Below are positions 1 to 11,832 of a stretch of DNA of 64,000 nucleotides, one piece after another. Under the pieces are notes generated by a model. The model made no database searches and was not told the DNA's origin. It saw nothing but the letters and a program-made list of their open reading frames with translations. Source of the DNA: Corbicula japonica. Taxonomy: Eukaryota; Mollusca; Bivalvia; Venerida; Cyrenidae. The translations under genes and the position numbers were made by a program. The DNA is taken from the NCBI GenBank assembly GCA_038501625.1, contig JAZAYU010000205.1, positions 1-64,000 of the forward strand, in the 5' to 3' direction. The number at the start of each line of letters is the position of its first letter. Positions within the stretch are counted from its first letter, which is position 1.

Positions 1-36
1 AGAATACTGGCACCTACAAAATACAAATTCACAACA

Positions 37-414
37 TCAGTTAAGAACGCGTAAAACCACCATTTCATGGAGGTAATGCAATTCTGACGACACTTTTGGA
101 AATCCTGCCATTTCGTATGCGCCTTCCAAGTTCAGACCACAACCAGATTTAAATTGCTTGAAGGTGTGGAAGGACAACCGGAAAAAGGACTTGTCGCAGA
201 TATTCTTCAGAATTGATGTTCTCTTGGTTGAGAACTGCTGCATTCTTCGAAATGCACGTGCATTATGGACGTCGATAACTAAACAGTGTAAACTAAAGAC
301 TTTAATGTCATATGATAGGTATAACAGTTGCAGTTTCGTTCTTACAAATATAAAAAAAATATCGGGAGGAAAATAGTGTATATTTAGAATAGTGGTTAAG
401 TGTAAGTATTTCAA
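37..414 (-). other. Unrecognised 125-codon open frame, probably not a gene
   Basis: An open frame on the minus strand with a cysteine- and phenylalanine-rich translation and no family I recognise. It overlaps another frame on the opposite strand, has no visible splice partners, and sits beside repeat Q. I see no promoter or polyadenylation signal that favours it. It could be a decayed exon or chance. Confidence 0.12.
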
Positions 415-449
415 GGGCCGTCGTCAGTTCTTATTGCACTGACAGCAGT

Positions 450-1450
450 AAAACATCTCTGCAACGGCGAAATGCAGTTCAATAAAACTTTGCCCACATA
501 ATCGTTATTTGTGTGTCTTCATTTGACATAAAAATTTAAAGAAAAGTAAGAATAGTAAAGAGAAAAGCTAGACCAAAAACTTCCTCAAATTCTATTTACA
601 CAAGTTCTCAAAACTTAGCAACAAACATTATTTTTATGCCCAGATGTGAATAATGAACCAGACAAGAAAATCGTGTGTACTGTTTAAAGAACTTTCTACT
701 ATGAACAGAGAAATAAAAGATTGTCACCCGTTTTCTCGACCAGGAAGCGACCAGGAAATTGAAGTCAAACACACTTTTACTTTTATACCATGCAGTTTAC
801 ATAATTATTTAAGTAAAGAGGGCACAAGCTATTGTTTTCAGAATAATATTACTCATGTGATCATTTCAAATAATGGTTTGTGTTGTTTAGTTTTTGGTGA
901 ATTTATGTGAATTGAATTTTAAGGAATTGTAATTTTTTTCTACTGCTCTAACTTGTCTTAGAGTACCCGCCCCTTTGGCTTTTCAATGCTATTAGCTGAT
1001 GGGTGGGTTGGAGTTATTTCACTAAGACAACTTGTGCTTGTTTTGTGATATGAAAACCTGTTGGAGCAAATGTGAGGTTGGTGCACCCTAGAACCTGGTT
1101 TAAACCCCCAGTGGATATTTGTTTTGTCAATGACCGTTCCAAGGCGGAAACCCCAAAGGTTCTCTTTTTAATTTGATTGTTTGGGGCGTCTTATTTGAGT
1201 TGACATACTTATAACAAACATGATCTCTCTTCTTCTCCTCTTCTTTTTCGCTGCGTTGGGAGGCTGTGTTTAAATGTGTGAGTGTGGCGATTCCTGATAT
1301 GCATATTTCACTTTTTTACCATGTGCAAACATGATACTAACATTTATCTGTGTACATTTTCATTGAACGACATTTTGCCGTTATTGAGATTTTGGTTTGT
1401 TTTTTTTAATCGATGAACGTGCAATGGGGACTGTAGACGACCCTTAACGT
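450..1450 (+). repeat. Repeat Q, copy 1, split by an R repeat
   Basis: About 450-960 and 1,319-1,450 match the continuous sequence at 56,478-56,870 in the same order: an ACGGC...GCAGTT start, an ACAGTAAAGA-type block, a CTAACTTGTCTTA block, then the block ending GACTGT(A/G)GACG(A/G)CCC. The copy here is interrupted at 961-1,316 by a minus-strand R repeat. Class of Q unknown; no coding signal. Confidence 0.6.
961..1316 (-). repeat. Interspersed repeat R inserted in Q
   Basis: R is the commonest repeat in this window. Read forward it begins with AAAAAAGTGAAATATGCATATC, trimmed here to GAAATATGCATATCAGGAAT, then a purine tract, CGCCACAAACAATTAA, CGCCTTGGAACGGTCAGTGG, TTTAAACCAGGTTCTAGGGT, and ends with CAAGTTGTCTTAGTGAAAT plus a short tail. 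This copy is bounded by TA on both sides. The other Q copy (near 56,716) shows the site without it. That makes R a discrete mobile unit of about 356 bp. Confidence 0.65.
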
Positions 1451-1550
1451 ATGGATTTTTTAGAAATAGGAAAAGTTAAAAATATAAACAAGTTTCAATT
1501 CTGATGGATCATGTAAGAACATGACGTCTTATGTTAACTTATGTTTATGA

Positions 1551-1800
1551 CCCCACAAAGTGGGGGGCATATAGAGTTTTTGTCGTCCGTCCGTAGGAAC
1601 GACCCCAAATCTTGTGGCATCAACTCCTCCTAAACTATGAGGCGGATTTCTTTCACAGATGATCAAGCAGAATGTGTAGATGATCGTAAAGAAAGTATTT
1701 TTTTCAGCGACTATTTTTTTCTAGAGTTATGGCCCTTTGTTATTAGAAATGTTGTTGCAGCAGTGGGGACATCAGTGTCCAACTAAACATTCTAGTTTTA
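1551..1800 (+). repeat. Interspersed repeat with CACAAAGTGGGGGGC core
   Basis: Starts with a GTGGGGGGCATATAGAG block and a CGTCCGTCCG block, followed by text of the type found repeatedly in bivalve intergenic DNA. Recognition rests on memory of similar repeats, not a search. No second copy was seen in this window. Confidence 0.4.
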
Positions 1801-1864
1801 AAAAGTTTTAAGACAAAACAAAATACTAAAATAAATTACTCTACACTGTCTATAAAACGTCTAC

Positions 1865-2300
1865 ATTGTCTTGAACACAAGAGAGACGAGAGAAAGATTT
1901 GAAAAGGCGAGTTCGGAAAGACATTATAAGAGGTGAAATACATGTTGTTTCGTCCTTATGACCTTTCGGACCGTTTTTCGCCCTCATTATCTGTTGAAGG
2001 AAGAAATGACATGTTAGAGGTGATATACATGTTGTTTCGTCCGCATGACCTTTCGGCCCGATTGTTTCGCCCTCATTATCTGTTCGCTTGCCCTACAAAA
2101 GACAATTAAGAACTTATTGCTCCACGACCTCTTTTTTTGTCTGAAAATGTTTAAAACGCGGAGGTCAATTAAACTCTGTGAATTCGGATAAAGTCCATAT
2201 TTCGAAGGAGTCTTTCACGACACAAATTGACCAACTTTTAAACAACGTTCTAAAACCTTTCATAATGTTACTCAGTTTCATTTCAGACCTAGTTTATTTT
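1865..2300 (+). repeat. Repeat S, copy 1, with an internal tandem duplication
   Basis: Contains the block GAGGTGAAATACATGTTGTT followed by ATGACCTTTCGG and TTTCGCCCTCATTATCTGTT twice in tandem (about 1,934 and 2,015). The rest matches 6,295-6,650 in order, and its start matches 3,505-3,541. Those two pieces are one copy of S split by the long inverted-repeat element, so this uninterrupted copy serves as the empty site. Confidence 0.6.
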
Positions 2301-2399
2301 TATTTGATTCTTATTATTTGTGCTCTGCCTTATCAACTGGATGAGTGTTTTGTAAGGGATGTTTGTTTGATGTATTCTTAGCGTGATAAACCAACAATC

Positions 2400-3050
2400 G
2401 TTCGATTCCCGAATTTTTATAGCGATTTTGTTCGATTCTGTGTGATTCTAAAGCAAATAAAGGACAATTTTGTGTGACCACGTTTATTTCACGTGATTAA
2501 CGTAGTTCATTTCAAATCTTTAGATTGAAAAGTACATATTGTCCAAGAACAAACACAACGTTATAATTTCTAACTTATGTCAAAATATAAACTAATCGAG
2601 AATTGTGTAAGCTAAATTTCGTTTTTTTTATTAAACAGCCGAGCAAATAAAACCGAGTAATATTTATATGAAATGCTAATTGGTTTTGTATAAAGCCGCT
2701 CTTTCAGAATAATTAGATATTCACAAATGTTTAAATTGAAATGGAGAAAGAATCTTTCAAACTAAAAACACATACATCTAGCAATAATAATGGTGGCAGA
2801 TTGAGCTTTGGGCCATCGTTCTGAAATTATGTAGCTAGGCGAGGTAAAATAGTAAAAGATAAGCATCTCCAAAACAGTAACATTAAATTTTAATATATCT
2901 CATTTCACATTACATCGTATTGTAATGTACACTGCAGTTTATACACGTTTCAACTGATCCTAGGACTTCTTTGCTGTTTCGCTCGAATGAATTCTTGGAA
3001 GAATAACTTTTTAGTTGATGCTTTGCGGACAGAAGCAGTTCAAACAAAAC
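2400..3050. other. AT-rich stretch with no recognised feature
   Basis: I see no convincing coding frame, RNA gene or repeat in this stretch. Confidence 0.5.
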
Positions 3051-3054
3051 AAAA

Positions 3055-3430
3055 ATGTGAAATATGCATAATTATCAGGAATTGTCACCTACGGAAGACA
3101 CAGCCTCTCCACACTGCTAAAAAGTAAAGTCATGGATAATTAAATGACCAATTTCATAAAAAGGTGAAATATGCATATCAGGAATTGCCACATTTAGAAA
3201 AAAACAGCCTCCACACACAGCCAAGAAGAAGAGAAGAGAAAGAGCATAGTCAATAAAATGATCAGCTTCAAAATAGACCCCACAAACAATTAACAAAAAT
3301 GAGAACCCGAGGGGTTACCGCCTTGGAACGGTCAGTTGCAAATCAAAACTCGCCACTGGGGGATTTTAAACCAGGTTCTAGGGTGCACAAACAAGTTTCA
3401 AATTCACGATCTACCTTATTAGAACAGGGC
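3055..3430 (+). repeat. R repeat with a duplicated head
   Basis: The 5' block (GAAATATGCAT...CAGGAATTG(C/T)CAC...ACAGCCTC) occurs twice in tandem at about 3,055 and 3,166. It is followed by the purine tract GAAGAAGAGAAGAGAAAGAG and then the ordinary R body to the AGGTTCTAGGGTGCAC block. The purine tract is where the long (GA)n arrays of other R copies lie. Confidence 0.6.
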
Positions 3431-3550
3431 GTCTGTTCTGGATTTTTTTCAAATGTTTAACGACAAAAACCACTAATATTAACTTAACCATGACGCTATA
3501 ATGTCATAGTTGTCTTGAATACAAGAGAGGTGAGATAAAGGTTAAAATAC

Positions 3551-6294
3551 TGTCATGTAACAGCTGCCCTGTACCAAATTGTGGGTACCCTGTGGCAGTC
3601 CGCAATATGGCGACCAGTTAAGCGACGAAAATGTATGTGCTATTTTGTTTCCAATTTATATACACATTGTAAGGTATCGACTTGTATACTTGGATCATAT
3701 CATGAAAAGGCTTGTTGATTGATTAAATGATTGCCTGCTTTATTGCCGGTGTGTCTGTTTGACCCTGTAATTGATAAAAATAAATGACCTTATTGCTATT
3801 CAAAATTGAAGCGAGAGCGACGACTGATTTCGGCTTTTTATTCTATGACAACCGTTGTTCTCGTAATATGTGATATCTCTTTGAAGCGCCTCTAATTGCC
3901 TATCTTGTGGTATAACTATTAAACTGAACAATTATTTTGTTTTTTAGAAAATGCGATTCAAACAAATTGTTGTTGGTAACCTGTACCACCACTGGGATTA
4001 TAAGAGGGTACCCTGTATGGTCGTTGGATTAGTGTCGAAAAAGGTACCCTGTATGGTCTACTTTTTCATAAACACAACTACCCTGTAGAACTCATTTCTT
4101 CTTCATTTTATGACCAATTTGTATGTGGCATATTATATATTTATAAATGTTTTCTTTACCACTGGCCGTTCCTATATGCAGCCGGCAACACTGAAGTTGT
4201 GTTTTTGGTCATTGTGCCATGTTATCGTTACAAATATAATCTCAAGTTCTCGCTTCCTCTCTATTAATACACTATTATAGGCCGTTGATCCAGGTGTTCA
4301 GCGAAAACCTTTTATCTTGATTCGGCGGCTGGCGGGCGGATGTCCACCCAATAACTTGAGTTTGCTTTGGCCTACGCCAAACTTTCTGTGTGGGTAGTTT
4401 TTTTAAGACTACTCGGGACTGCTACCCAGATGTGATCAAGGTGAATGACTACTGGTGGGCGGTATTACCAGTATATTGCGATTTGAGTCCTTGGCGATAC
4501 GCTGTATCGATAAGGTCTCCTAATACATGTACCAGTATGATCGGGAAAATTTGAAAAAGTCAAAATTTTAGCCAAATTATCAAACTTGTTAAACGTTACT
4601 TAATAATATCCGTAAATTGATCTGTTTTCTTGCTTTACATAAGTTTAAATGTCGATAATTATAACAGCGACTGTACCAGATCCCGGAATAGTACGGCAAT
4701 AATATCGGCAACAACTTTCTTCCAAATTTACCATTGCATCGCAACTGGGAGACAAGACGGGCGATTCGTAAAGATCCACAAGGAAAAGCTCCAGTTTGGA
4801 AGCATTTTGGTCCTATAATGTCAAAATTCTCTCAGACATTTTTAGAAAATAGGAAAATGTAGCTGGTTGTTTTACTTGTAAAATTTCGGTCAAGTGGACG
4901 GGTGGAACTACACATTTAACAACTCATTTGCGACGACTAATCCAATGTTGTTGTCTGCAAACAAAAAGGTTGAATGGTGACCCTCTGCGGAGAAAACTGT
5001 TTCTCTTGAACGTAAGCGAAAAGTTCAGCAATCTTTGGGTCATGCTAGGGATTTGTAAGCGTACCACAATATATAGCGGTACGGGCCTGCCGTATCACGA
5101 TACGTACCGCGGTATATTTTGCGATCTTTCACATGCATTCGAAGTTAACCATCGGTTAATGAAACGTAATTAAAAGTGTGAGTATTTTAGAACAGTTGTC
5201 AAAGTTATCTTTGAAACAAATTGGGGTTTTAATGACTAGATTTAAATAGCCTAAACAAAGCATGACCTAAAGATTGCTGAACTTTCCGCTTACGTTCAAG
5301 AGAAACAGTTTTCTCCAGGAGACCCTATCGATACAGCGTATCGCCAAGGACTCGAACCGCAATATACCGGTTATACCGCCCACCAGTAGTCATTCACCTT
5401 GATCACATCTGGGTAGTCTTCAATAAAACTACCGACACAGAAAGTTTGGCGTTGGCCAAAGCACACTCAAGCTATTGAGTGGACATCCGCCCGCCCGCCG
5501 AATCAAGATTATGATAAAAGGTTTTCGTTGAACACCTGTTTCAACGGTCTATACTTGTGTAATAATAGAGAGGAAGAGAGAACTTGAGTTTAAAAAGGAC
5601 TATATTTGTAACAATAACATGGCACAATGAACAAAACACAACTTCAGTGTTGCCGGCTGCATATATGAACGGCCAGTGGTAAAGATAACATTTATAGATG
5701 TACAATATGCCACGTACAAATTGGCCACACAAAGATGAAGAAATGAGTTCTACAGGGTAGCTGTGTTTATGGAAAAGTAGACCATACAGGGTACCTTTTT
5801 TCGACACTAATTCAACGGCAATACAAGGTACCCTCTTAAAATCCGAGGGGCGGTACAGGGTACCAATAACAATTTGTTTGAATCGCATTTTCTTAAAAAC
5901 AAAATAATTGTTCAGTTTAATAGTTATACCATAAGATATGCAATTAGAGGCGCTTCAAAGGGATATCACAAATTACGAGAACAACAAAGTTGTCATAGAA
6001 TAAAAAGCCGAAATCAGTCGTCGCTCTCGCTTTAATTTTGAAATAGCCAATAAGGTCATTTATTTTTTTATCAATTACAGGGTCAAACAGACACACGGGC
6101 AATAAGACAAGCAATCATTTAATCAATCAACAATCCTTTTAATGATATGATCCAAGTATAAAAGTCTATACCTTACAATATGCATACAAATTGGAAACAA
6201 AATAGCACATACATTTTCGTCGCTTAACTTGTTGCCATCTTGCGGAATGCCACAGGGTACCCACTATTTGGTACAGGGCAGCTGTTACACGACA
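3551..6294. mobile_element. Long-TIR foldback element, MULE-like by structure
   Basis: The left arm (3,551 to about 4,522) and right arm (about 5,317 to 6,294) are inverted copies of nearly 1 kb. Both begin from the outside with TGTC(A/G)TGTAACAGCTGCCC and carry several TACCCTGT motifs. The arms continue inward as a shorter pair (4,984-5,055 with 5,256-5,317), separated on the left by a 460-bp block holding a BED-finger remnant. The element splits a copy of repeat S. Flanks TTAAAATAC and TTGAAAAAG compared with the uninterrupted S at 1,895 suggest a worn 9-bp target duplication. Long arms plus 9 bp point to Mutator-like elements; no transposase is left to prove it. Confidence 0.7.
4755..4960 (+). 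pseudogene. BED-type zinc-finger remnant, probably from a hAT transposase
   Basis: A frame through about 4,760-4,855 reads APVWKHFGPIMSKF, the usual entry to a BED finger. After a one-base frame change, another frame at about 4,860-4,945 reads GCFTCK, then KWTGGTTHLTTHLRR. Together these give Cys-x2-Cys (4,868-4,879) and His-x3-His (4,913-4,927), the metal ligands of a BED finger. BED fingers are DNA-binding modules of hAT and related transposases and of ZBED proteins. The frame break, a nearby stop and the lack of a catalytic domain mark it as a relic. It lies in a block that interrupts the left arm of the foldback, so it may be a second, nested element. Confidence 0.6.
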
Positions 6295-6650
6295 TTGAAA
6301 AAGGCGAGAACGAAAAGACATGATAAGAGGTGAAATACGTATTGTTTCGTACTTATGACCTTTCGGCCCGTTTGTTTCGCCCTCAATTATCTGTTCGGTT
6401 GCTCTACAAAATACATTATCTCTTCTTGCTCTACAAAATACAATATAGGACAAATGGCTATATTAAACCCTTTCTTCTGTCTGATAATACCAAAAAATGT
6501 GGAGGTCAATAAAAGTTCGTGGGTCCAAAGAGGTCTTTCACAAATTGACCTAACGTTAAACAACGCTCTAAAACCGTACACTATTGTTACAGTATTCAGT
6601 GAATCAGTGTGTTTTGTAAGTAATTCTTTTAGAGAGTTAATAAAAAAGTT
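6295..6650 (+). repeat. Repeat S, copy 2, right part
   Basis: Continues the S fragment at about 3,495-3,541 after the foldback element. It shares AGGTGAAATACGTATTGTTT, ATGACCTTTCGGCCCG and the CAAATTGACC...AAACAACG(C/T)TCTAAAACC block with copy 1. The short open frames here are not convincing as genes. Confidence 0.55.
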
Positions 6651-6884
6651 ATTTTGAAAACATATATACAATAGTAATATAGAACCGTTATTCATCCCAA
6701 AGTTACATTATGTTTCCTTTTTTCAAACGACTACAAAACATTTGACGTACGTGAAAAATCCTACTGTAACATAACTTTATTGAAAACTTCTTTTATTTAA
6801 TCTACGCACTGACTTACGATATGCATGTATCATTCCCCTTTATACAACTGACAACTGTACAATTATGTGTGTGTACACGTTTCA

Positions 6885-7190
<306 letters not shown>

Positions 7191-7199
7191 ATTAAGCAA

Positions 7200-9047
7200 T
7201 GACATTACTTTCAATTCTAGAAAACGGTTCATTGTTAAAAATGTTGGTCTTTTAAAGATGTAAATAATGCTTTTTTACCTAGCATAACATTCTTGACGTT
7301 TTTCGAGTATCGGACTTTGTGCAAATTTGTGTATATTTATTAAATTCTCTGTTTTGTTTATAGGGTTCCGAATGTTGCAGTCAGCTTACTGTCAGTTTTC
7401 ACAGGCTATCAACCCAAGAGATGCTTGTTTTTGATCATCTGCTTTACAAGACGTCCGTTTACGGACGTCACATGACCGGAAGCTTCCCACAATTCTTTAA
7501 ATATGGCGCCGTGAAAAAATTACCGAATGGAATTCCAACCATGGGGACGAGATAACTTTTCTTGGACATATTGTTTTAAACATAAACCAAAGAAAAGTTT
7601 CGATAGGACATTAGCTCTTTAAGAATGATGTTTAATATCATAATCGTCGATCAACTACAGGAACCTGAATTTCCATCAGAATTCATTCGGTTACCTCATA
7701 ATCACCTTTTCCCTTATATAAACACACTATTGCAAACGCAATTGTACTACACCCGCTAACCGCTGCAAGGATTTTCCAGCTACTACATTGCATTCCTTGT
7801 TTTTTATATAGGCATATAAGGGAAAATGAGATATCAGGATTTCGATGTTCATTTAGGTTCCCTTCGATCGACGTACAAGGCTCAGTCGAAGTTTATTATT
7901 TAAATGCATGTCATTAAGTTTGTAATGGCATAAAATGATTTAAGAATTTGTAATTACTATATTACAAAAAATATATGTTAATTGATCTTATGAAGAGGGC
8001 AATAAAAATTGTAGTGAGCACTTGTAGCTCACCGAATATGTATTGCTTTATTTATCAAAAAGTGATATATGCATATCTGGGATGGCCACATCCAGCAGAC
8101 ACAGTCTCATATGTAAGGCAATTATACAGTTGTTTAAACCAAATAAGGTATGGTTGTACTAAGATAGAATAAATAAAAACGAGTTTGTTAATAAACAGCT
8201 TTATAAAACAATTAATGTCGTAGATACTTCATTGGCACTATTATATATCAGAAAAGAGATTTTATTTCTTAAAATTTTTTAACGCTTGTAAAAGTCTCCC
8301 CGTACTTCACTTCAGTGTAGTTCACAGTTTCAATTACCTCCCTTGATCGTAGTATGATAATTTCGAACCATTCAGAATGTCAATCAATGTGGGTGACCGT
8401 ATACAGGCGTACTCTTAATGTACTTTTTGTAGAATACGGACGGTATGTAATGTGTATGTCTCTTGCATGGTTGGCTCGGCACTGCCGCCGTATTTGCATG
8501 ACTGGGGTTATCTTTACAATATGTACGGACTATTTTTAGTTCATTCTATGTGATAAAGTGTACTTAATTTGATTTGAGCTGCGTCGAGAAAGAAGCTAGA
8601 GCTTCCAAAAATGTTTAAACCTTTAATTGGTAGTTTTCTTGAATGTATTATTGTTAACATATAATTGTGTAAACACATAATTAATGTGACACTTTTTTGT
8701 TAATTTTCTGACTATTTTTTTGCGCACGTACATTTTTAAACTAAATGATGTCTGCTATATGACATTATCTCAAACATGTTCTGATTGTTTTTTTAGAAGG
8801 TTTATTCATTTTACCAGTATACTGCCAGAGTGTGACTCAAGGTGAAACATTCCGAGATCAAAAGTAGTCTTTAAGCCATTGTTAAAAACTTAAGCTTATT
8901 ATGTTAGAAAGCTTATTGCTATAGTCTTTAACACTCTCACTGAAAAAAAAATAAAACAAATCTCATGACACCTTTTGTGCTATTCAGAACATTCTATCGT
9001 TTGTATATCTATGAACTGTACATGGTTTGTGGAATTCAAAAATAAAT
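7200..9047. other. Mostly featureless, with a small palindrome and an R head
   Basis: I see no gene. A 20-bp near-perfect palindrome, GACGTCCGTTTACGGACGTC, lies at 7,450-7,469. A detached R 5' block (AAAAAGTGATATATGCATAT) lies at about 8,056-8,110. A fragment with AAAAGTCTCCCCGTAC near 8,290 resembles the start of the 254-bp tandem unit at 11.9 kb. Confidence 0.45.
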
Positions 9048-9216
9048 ACTGTGGTATCTATATATCGCGAATTTCGCGCAATTAAACCCCGGGAAAACTA
9101 CACCATTTTATAATTTGTCTTACAATACATACAATTACGCAAATTAACGCCCGAATATATCATTAAAGAGATATTTGCGCGAAAGTTTTCCCGGCAAAAT
9201 CAAACTATACCACAGT
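9048..9216. mobile_element. Small MITE with ACTGTGGTAT / ATACCACAGT ends
   Basis: Perfect 10-bp terminal inverted repeats bound 169 bp of palindromic sequence with CGCGAATTTCGCGC near the left end and GCGCGAAAGTTTTCCCGG near the right. A related right end (CGCGAAATATAATGATACCACAGTA) lies in intron 1 of the second lectin near 27,720-27,745. The target duplication is unclear. Confidence 0.5.
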
Positions 9217-9749
9217 TACTAATACAATTCAAATTTTGACTTTGGTTTAGAGGATATTTTGATCAGGTGATTAGCATCGTTTTGTTTAGAGAGTATTTTG
9301 ATCACGTGATTTCCACTTTTTGACTTGTGTAAAAAAGCTAGGTAACCATGCTCTCAGGATGTTTATATATACCTCATAATACTAATAAAGGTTTATTATA
9401 TGGTATTTGTTGATTATTTCTACTGGTTTATAATTTTCACATTCTTTCATTAATTTAAAAGTGGTTATGTTTAAGGAAGGCAGTGCCGATGAGGTAACAT
9501 TTTAAGTAGGGCCGTAACGGTTACTATTTGTTAGAACAATTACATCGATTTCGTTTTATTGCCTTGTTTGTTTCTCAATGAAAGAAAGCCTCTGACAGGC
9601 TGGTTCTTTTAAGGTTGAAACGACCTTTAGATGAAATGGAAAATGTAGGCTGTCATCAAGCATGCTGGTTATGTTTGAAGCATTGTTTTCTCAGCTTTTT
9701 GAAACTTTGTTCTGAGAAGCATGGGAAGTTATTAACTCCAAAATACATT

Positions 9750-9990
9750 TCCAGACGGAAGAAGCTGGGGAGTTACCACTTTGGAACGGACAGCGGCAAA
9801 GCATTTTGCCATAATTGGGGTTTAAAGCATGTTTTAGGGTTTATAAACCTCACATCTACCCTGTCAGGCCACATATGAATAAACAAGTACAAGTTGCCTC
9901 GGTGATGTAACTCCATCCTACCTACAACATACAATTTTGCATGCAAACGCATACAAACATACCAAAATACAAACGCTAATGACATTCTCA
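9750..9990 (+). repeat. R repeat, 3' half
   Basis: Carries the R blocks GAGTTACCACTTTGGAACGG, GGGTTTAAAGC...TTTTAGGGT and CAAGTACAAGTTGCCTCGGT. The 5' half with the purine tract is missing. Together with the copy at 27,180-27,420 it defines the R 3' end. Confidence 0.5.
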
Positions 9991-11832
9991 AGCAAACAGG
10001 GTACGTACTCGATTACCTTACTTAGATTAGAGCACCTGTAGTTTCAAGGTTAATCGTTTGCTTTTATTAGGTATACTACTTAAAGTTTGCTAAGCACCAA
10101 TTTAACCACACATCATTGTGTAGTAAACATTATATTTTTACACTAGAAATCATTTAGGAATGTATAAAAAAGGTTCCCAGTGTAATCTTTAGTTTTAAGG
10201 ACGTACAAACGAGGTGATACTGTATTTTTATAGTGTTTAAGCTGCATACATGTATCCGACAAATGAAGTTTACTCAATCATTACTTTTACTTGAAAGACT
10301 GAATGTTTATGACTTAATTATGGCAAATGTGAGATACAAAAGCTTTAAATAATCGGATGCAGAAATCCGTATATGTTTTGGCAATAATTGATTTTTTCAG
10401 AACTGTTATCAACAGACCCATCTTTAATACCATTCCATTCAAATTGTTAATAAACCAGAAAACACATCGTGGTTATTAAAACATTTGTCAATATTGGTTT
10501 ATAAATCAGTTATCAGGTACGTAAAACAAATTGAACTAAATGGTATATAGCAAAAGATATTTACAGAAATATTATTGGTGCTTAGAACTCGGAAAAGTAT
10601 AATATAGGTTGTTGAACTGGTGATCATTAAGGTACTTGTTGAAAACAATTCACAAAGCAAATTTGAATTTATAGGATGTCTTATCTCGTCTAAACTACAA
10701 AGAAAACTGTTTGAGAAAGCTTGGCGATCTACATGAAAATAATTTGAATAGATTGAGAAAACATTTGTTGCACGATTTTTTTTCAACAAGTTACAAATGC
10801 AAGAACACAAAGACCTGCGACTCATGCAAAGAAATTGAGAGCTTTTTAGACATTTTTGAAACTACTTGTATTTCGCGAATGCCTGTTGCAAGTGTGTCGC
10901 TTACGTTAAGGCATTTCCCCAATTACCTGATTGTTTTGTTCGAAAAGATGAGGAGACTTTTCAAAACAGGAATTCATGGATAGTCGTGATATTACTACAT
11001 TGCCGGACCTACGGTCAATTAAAAAATATCCCATATTAACATTACCGTGATTCGTATTATTTTTTTGAGCCGAATTCGAGGTCCAATTACACTAAATTAT
11101 ATTCCAAATGTGTGATCTATGTGCTGAGTAAGACACATTTTAAAGTGGACATTTTGATTTTCATAAATAAAGTAAAACTGAAGTAACTGTGCAGCATGTT
11201 TTATTGTTAAAAACTAAAACATATACATATTTGGCACCGGAAAACACACATCGGAGATTTTCTCACGGTTAAATACTGAATGTAACTATGACTTGAACAA
11301 ACCTGCTATTTTAGGTAAGTAAGATACGTTAACTTTGTTTTACTCAAATCATTGCAAAACAATTATTGTGACAGATCCTATTAATAAATCTTAAAAGGTA
11401 TGTCATAGTATAATGATAAACTAGGTGACAAAGATTTACATGCTGCTTTCATAATTAAGTTCTAGTTTTGATTTGATTAAGGACAAAAAAAACCGAATAA
11501 AATTGAATGAATTGAAAGTGATCGTACATCAATTCGTTTTAATCAGGTAGTACTCAATCAAATAAAATAATACAACCCAAGCGCAATCGACAAGGTAAGC
11601 ACACACTCAAAAATCTAGTACAAATGCCAAAAATCTATTATTAATATTCAGTTAAGTCGTTTGATAAGTACATAGTAAATTCTAACGTAACTTATTGCAA
11701 TTTCAGAAAACTTATTAAAATAAAAAATAAGCAATAAAATAGAAGTATAACAAACACAAACTAACAAAATATTTCCAAAATGGATGTTTTAACTATAAAA
11801 CACCTTTAGGCAACATACCAAATGAAAACACC
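9991..11832. other. AT-rich stretch with no recognised feature
   Basis: Short overlapping open frames on both strands near 10,500-10,980 show no recognisable domain. I see no tRNA, repeat boundary or strong promoter. Confidence 0.45.

Noticed and set aside
5541..5888. 115-codon frame on the minus strand
   Set aside because: It lies in an arm of the foldback; the other arm has a worn version with stops, and no domain is visible.
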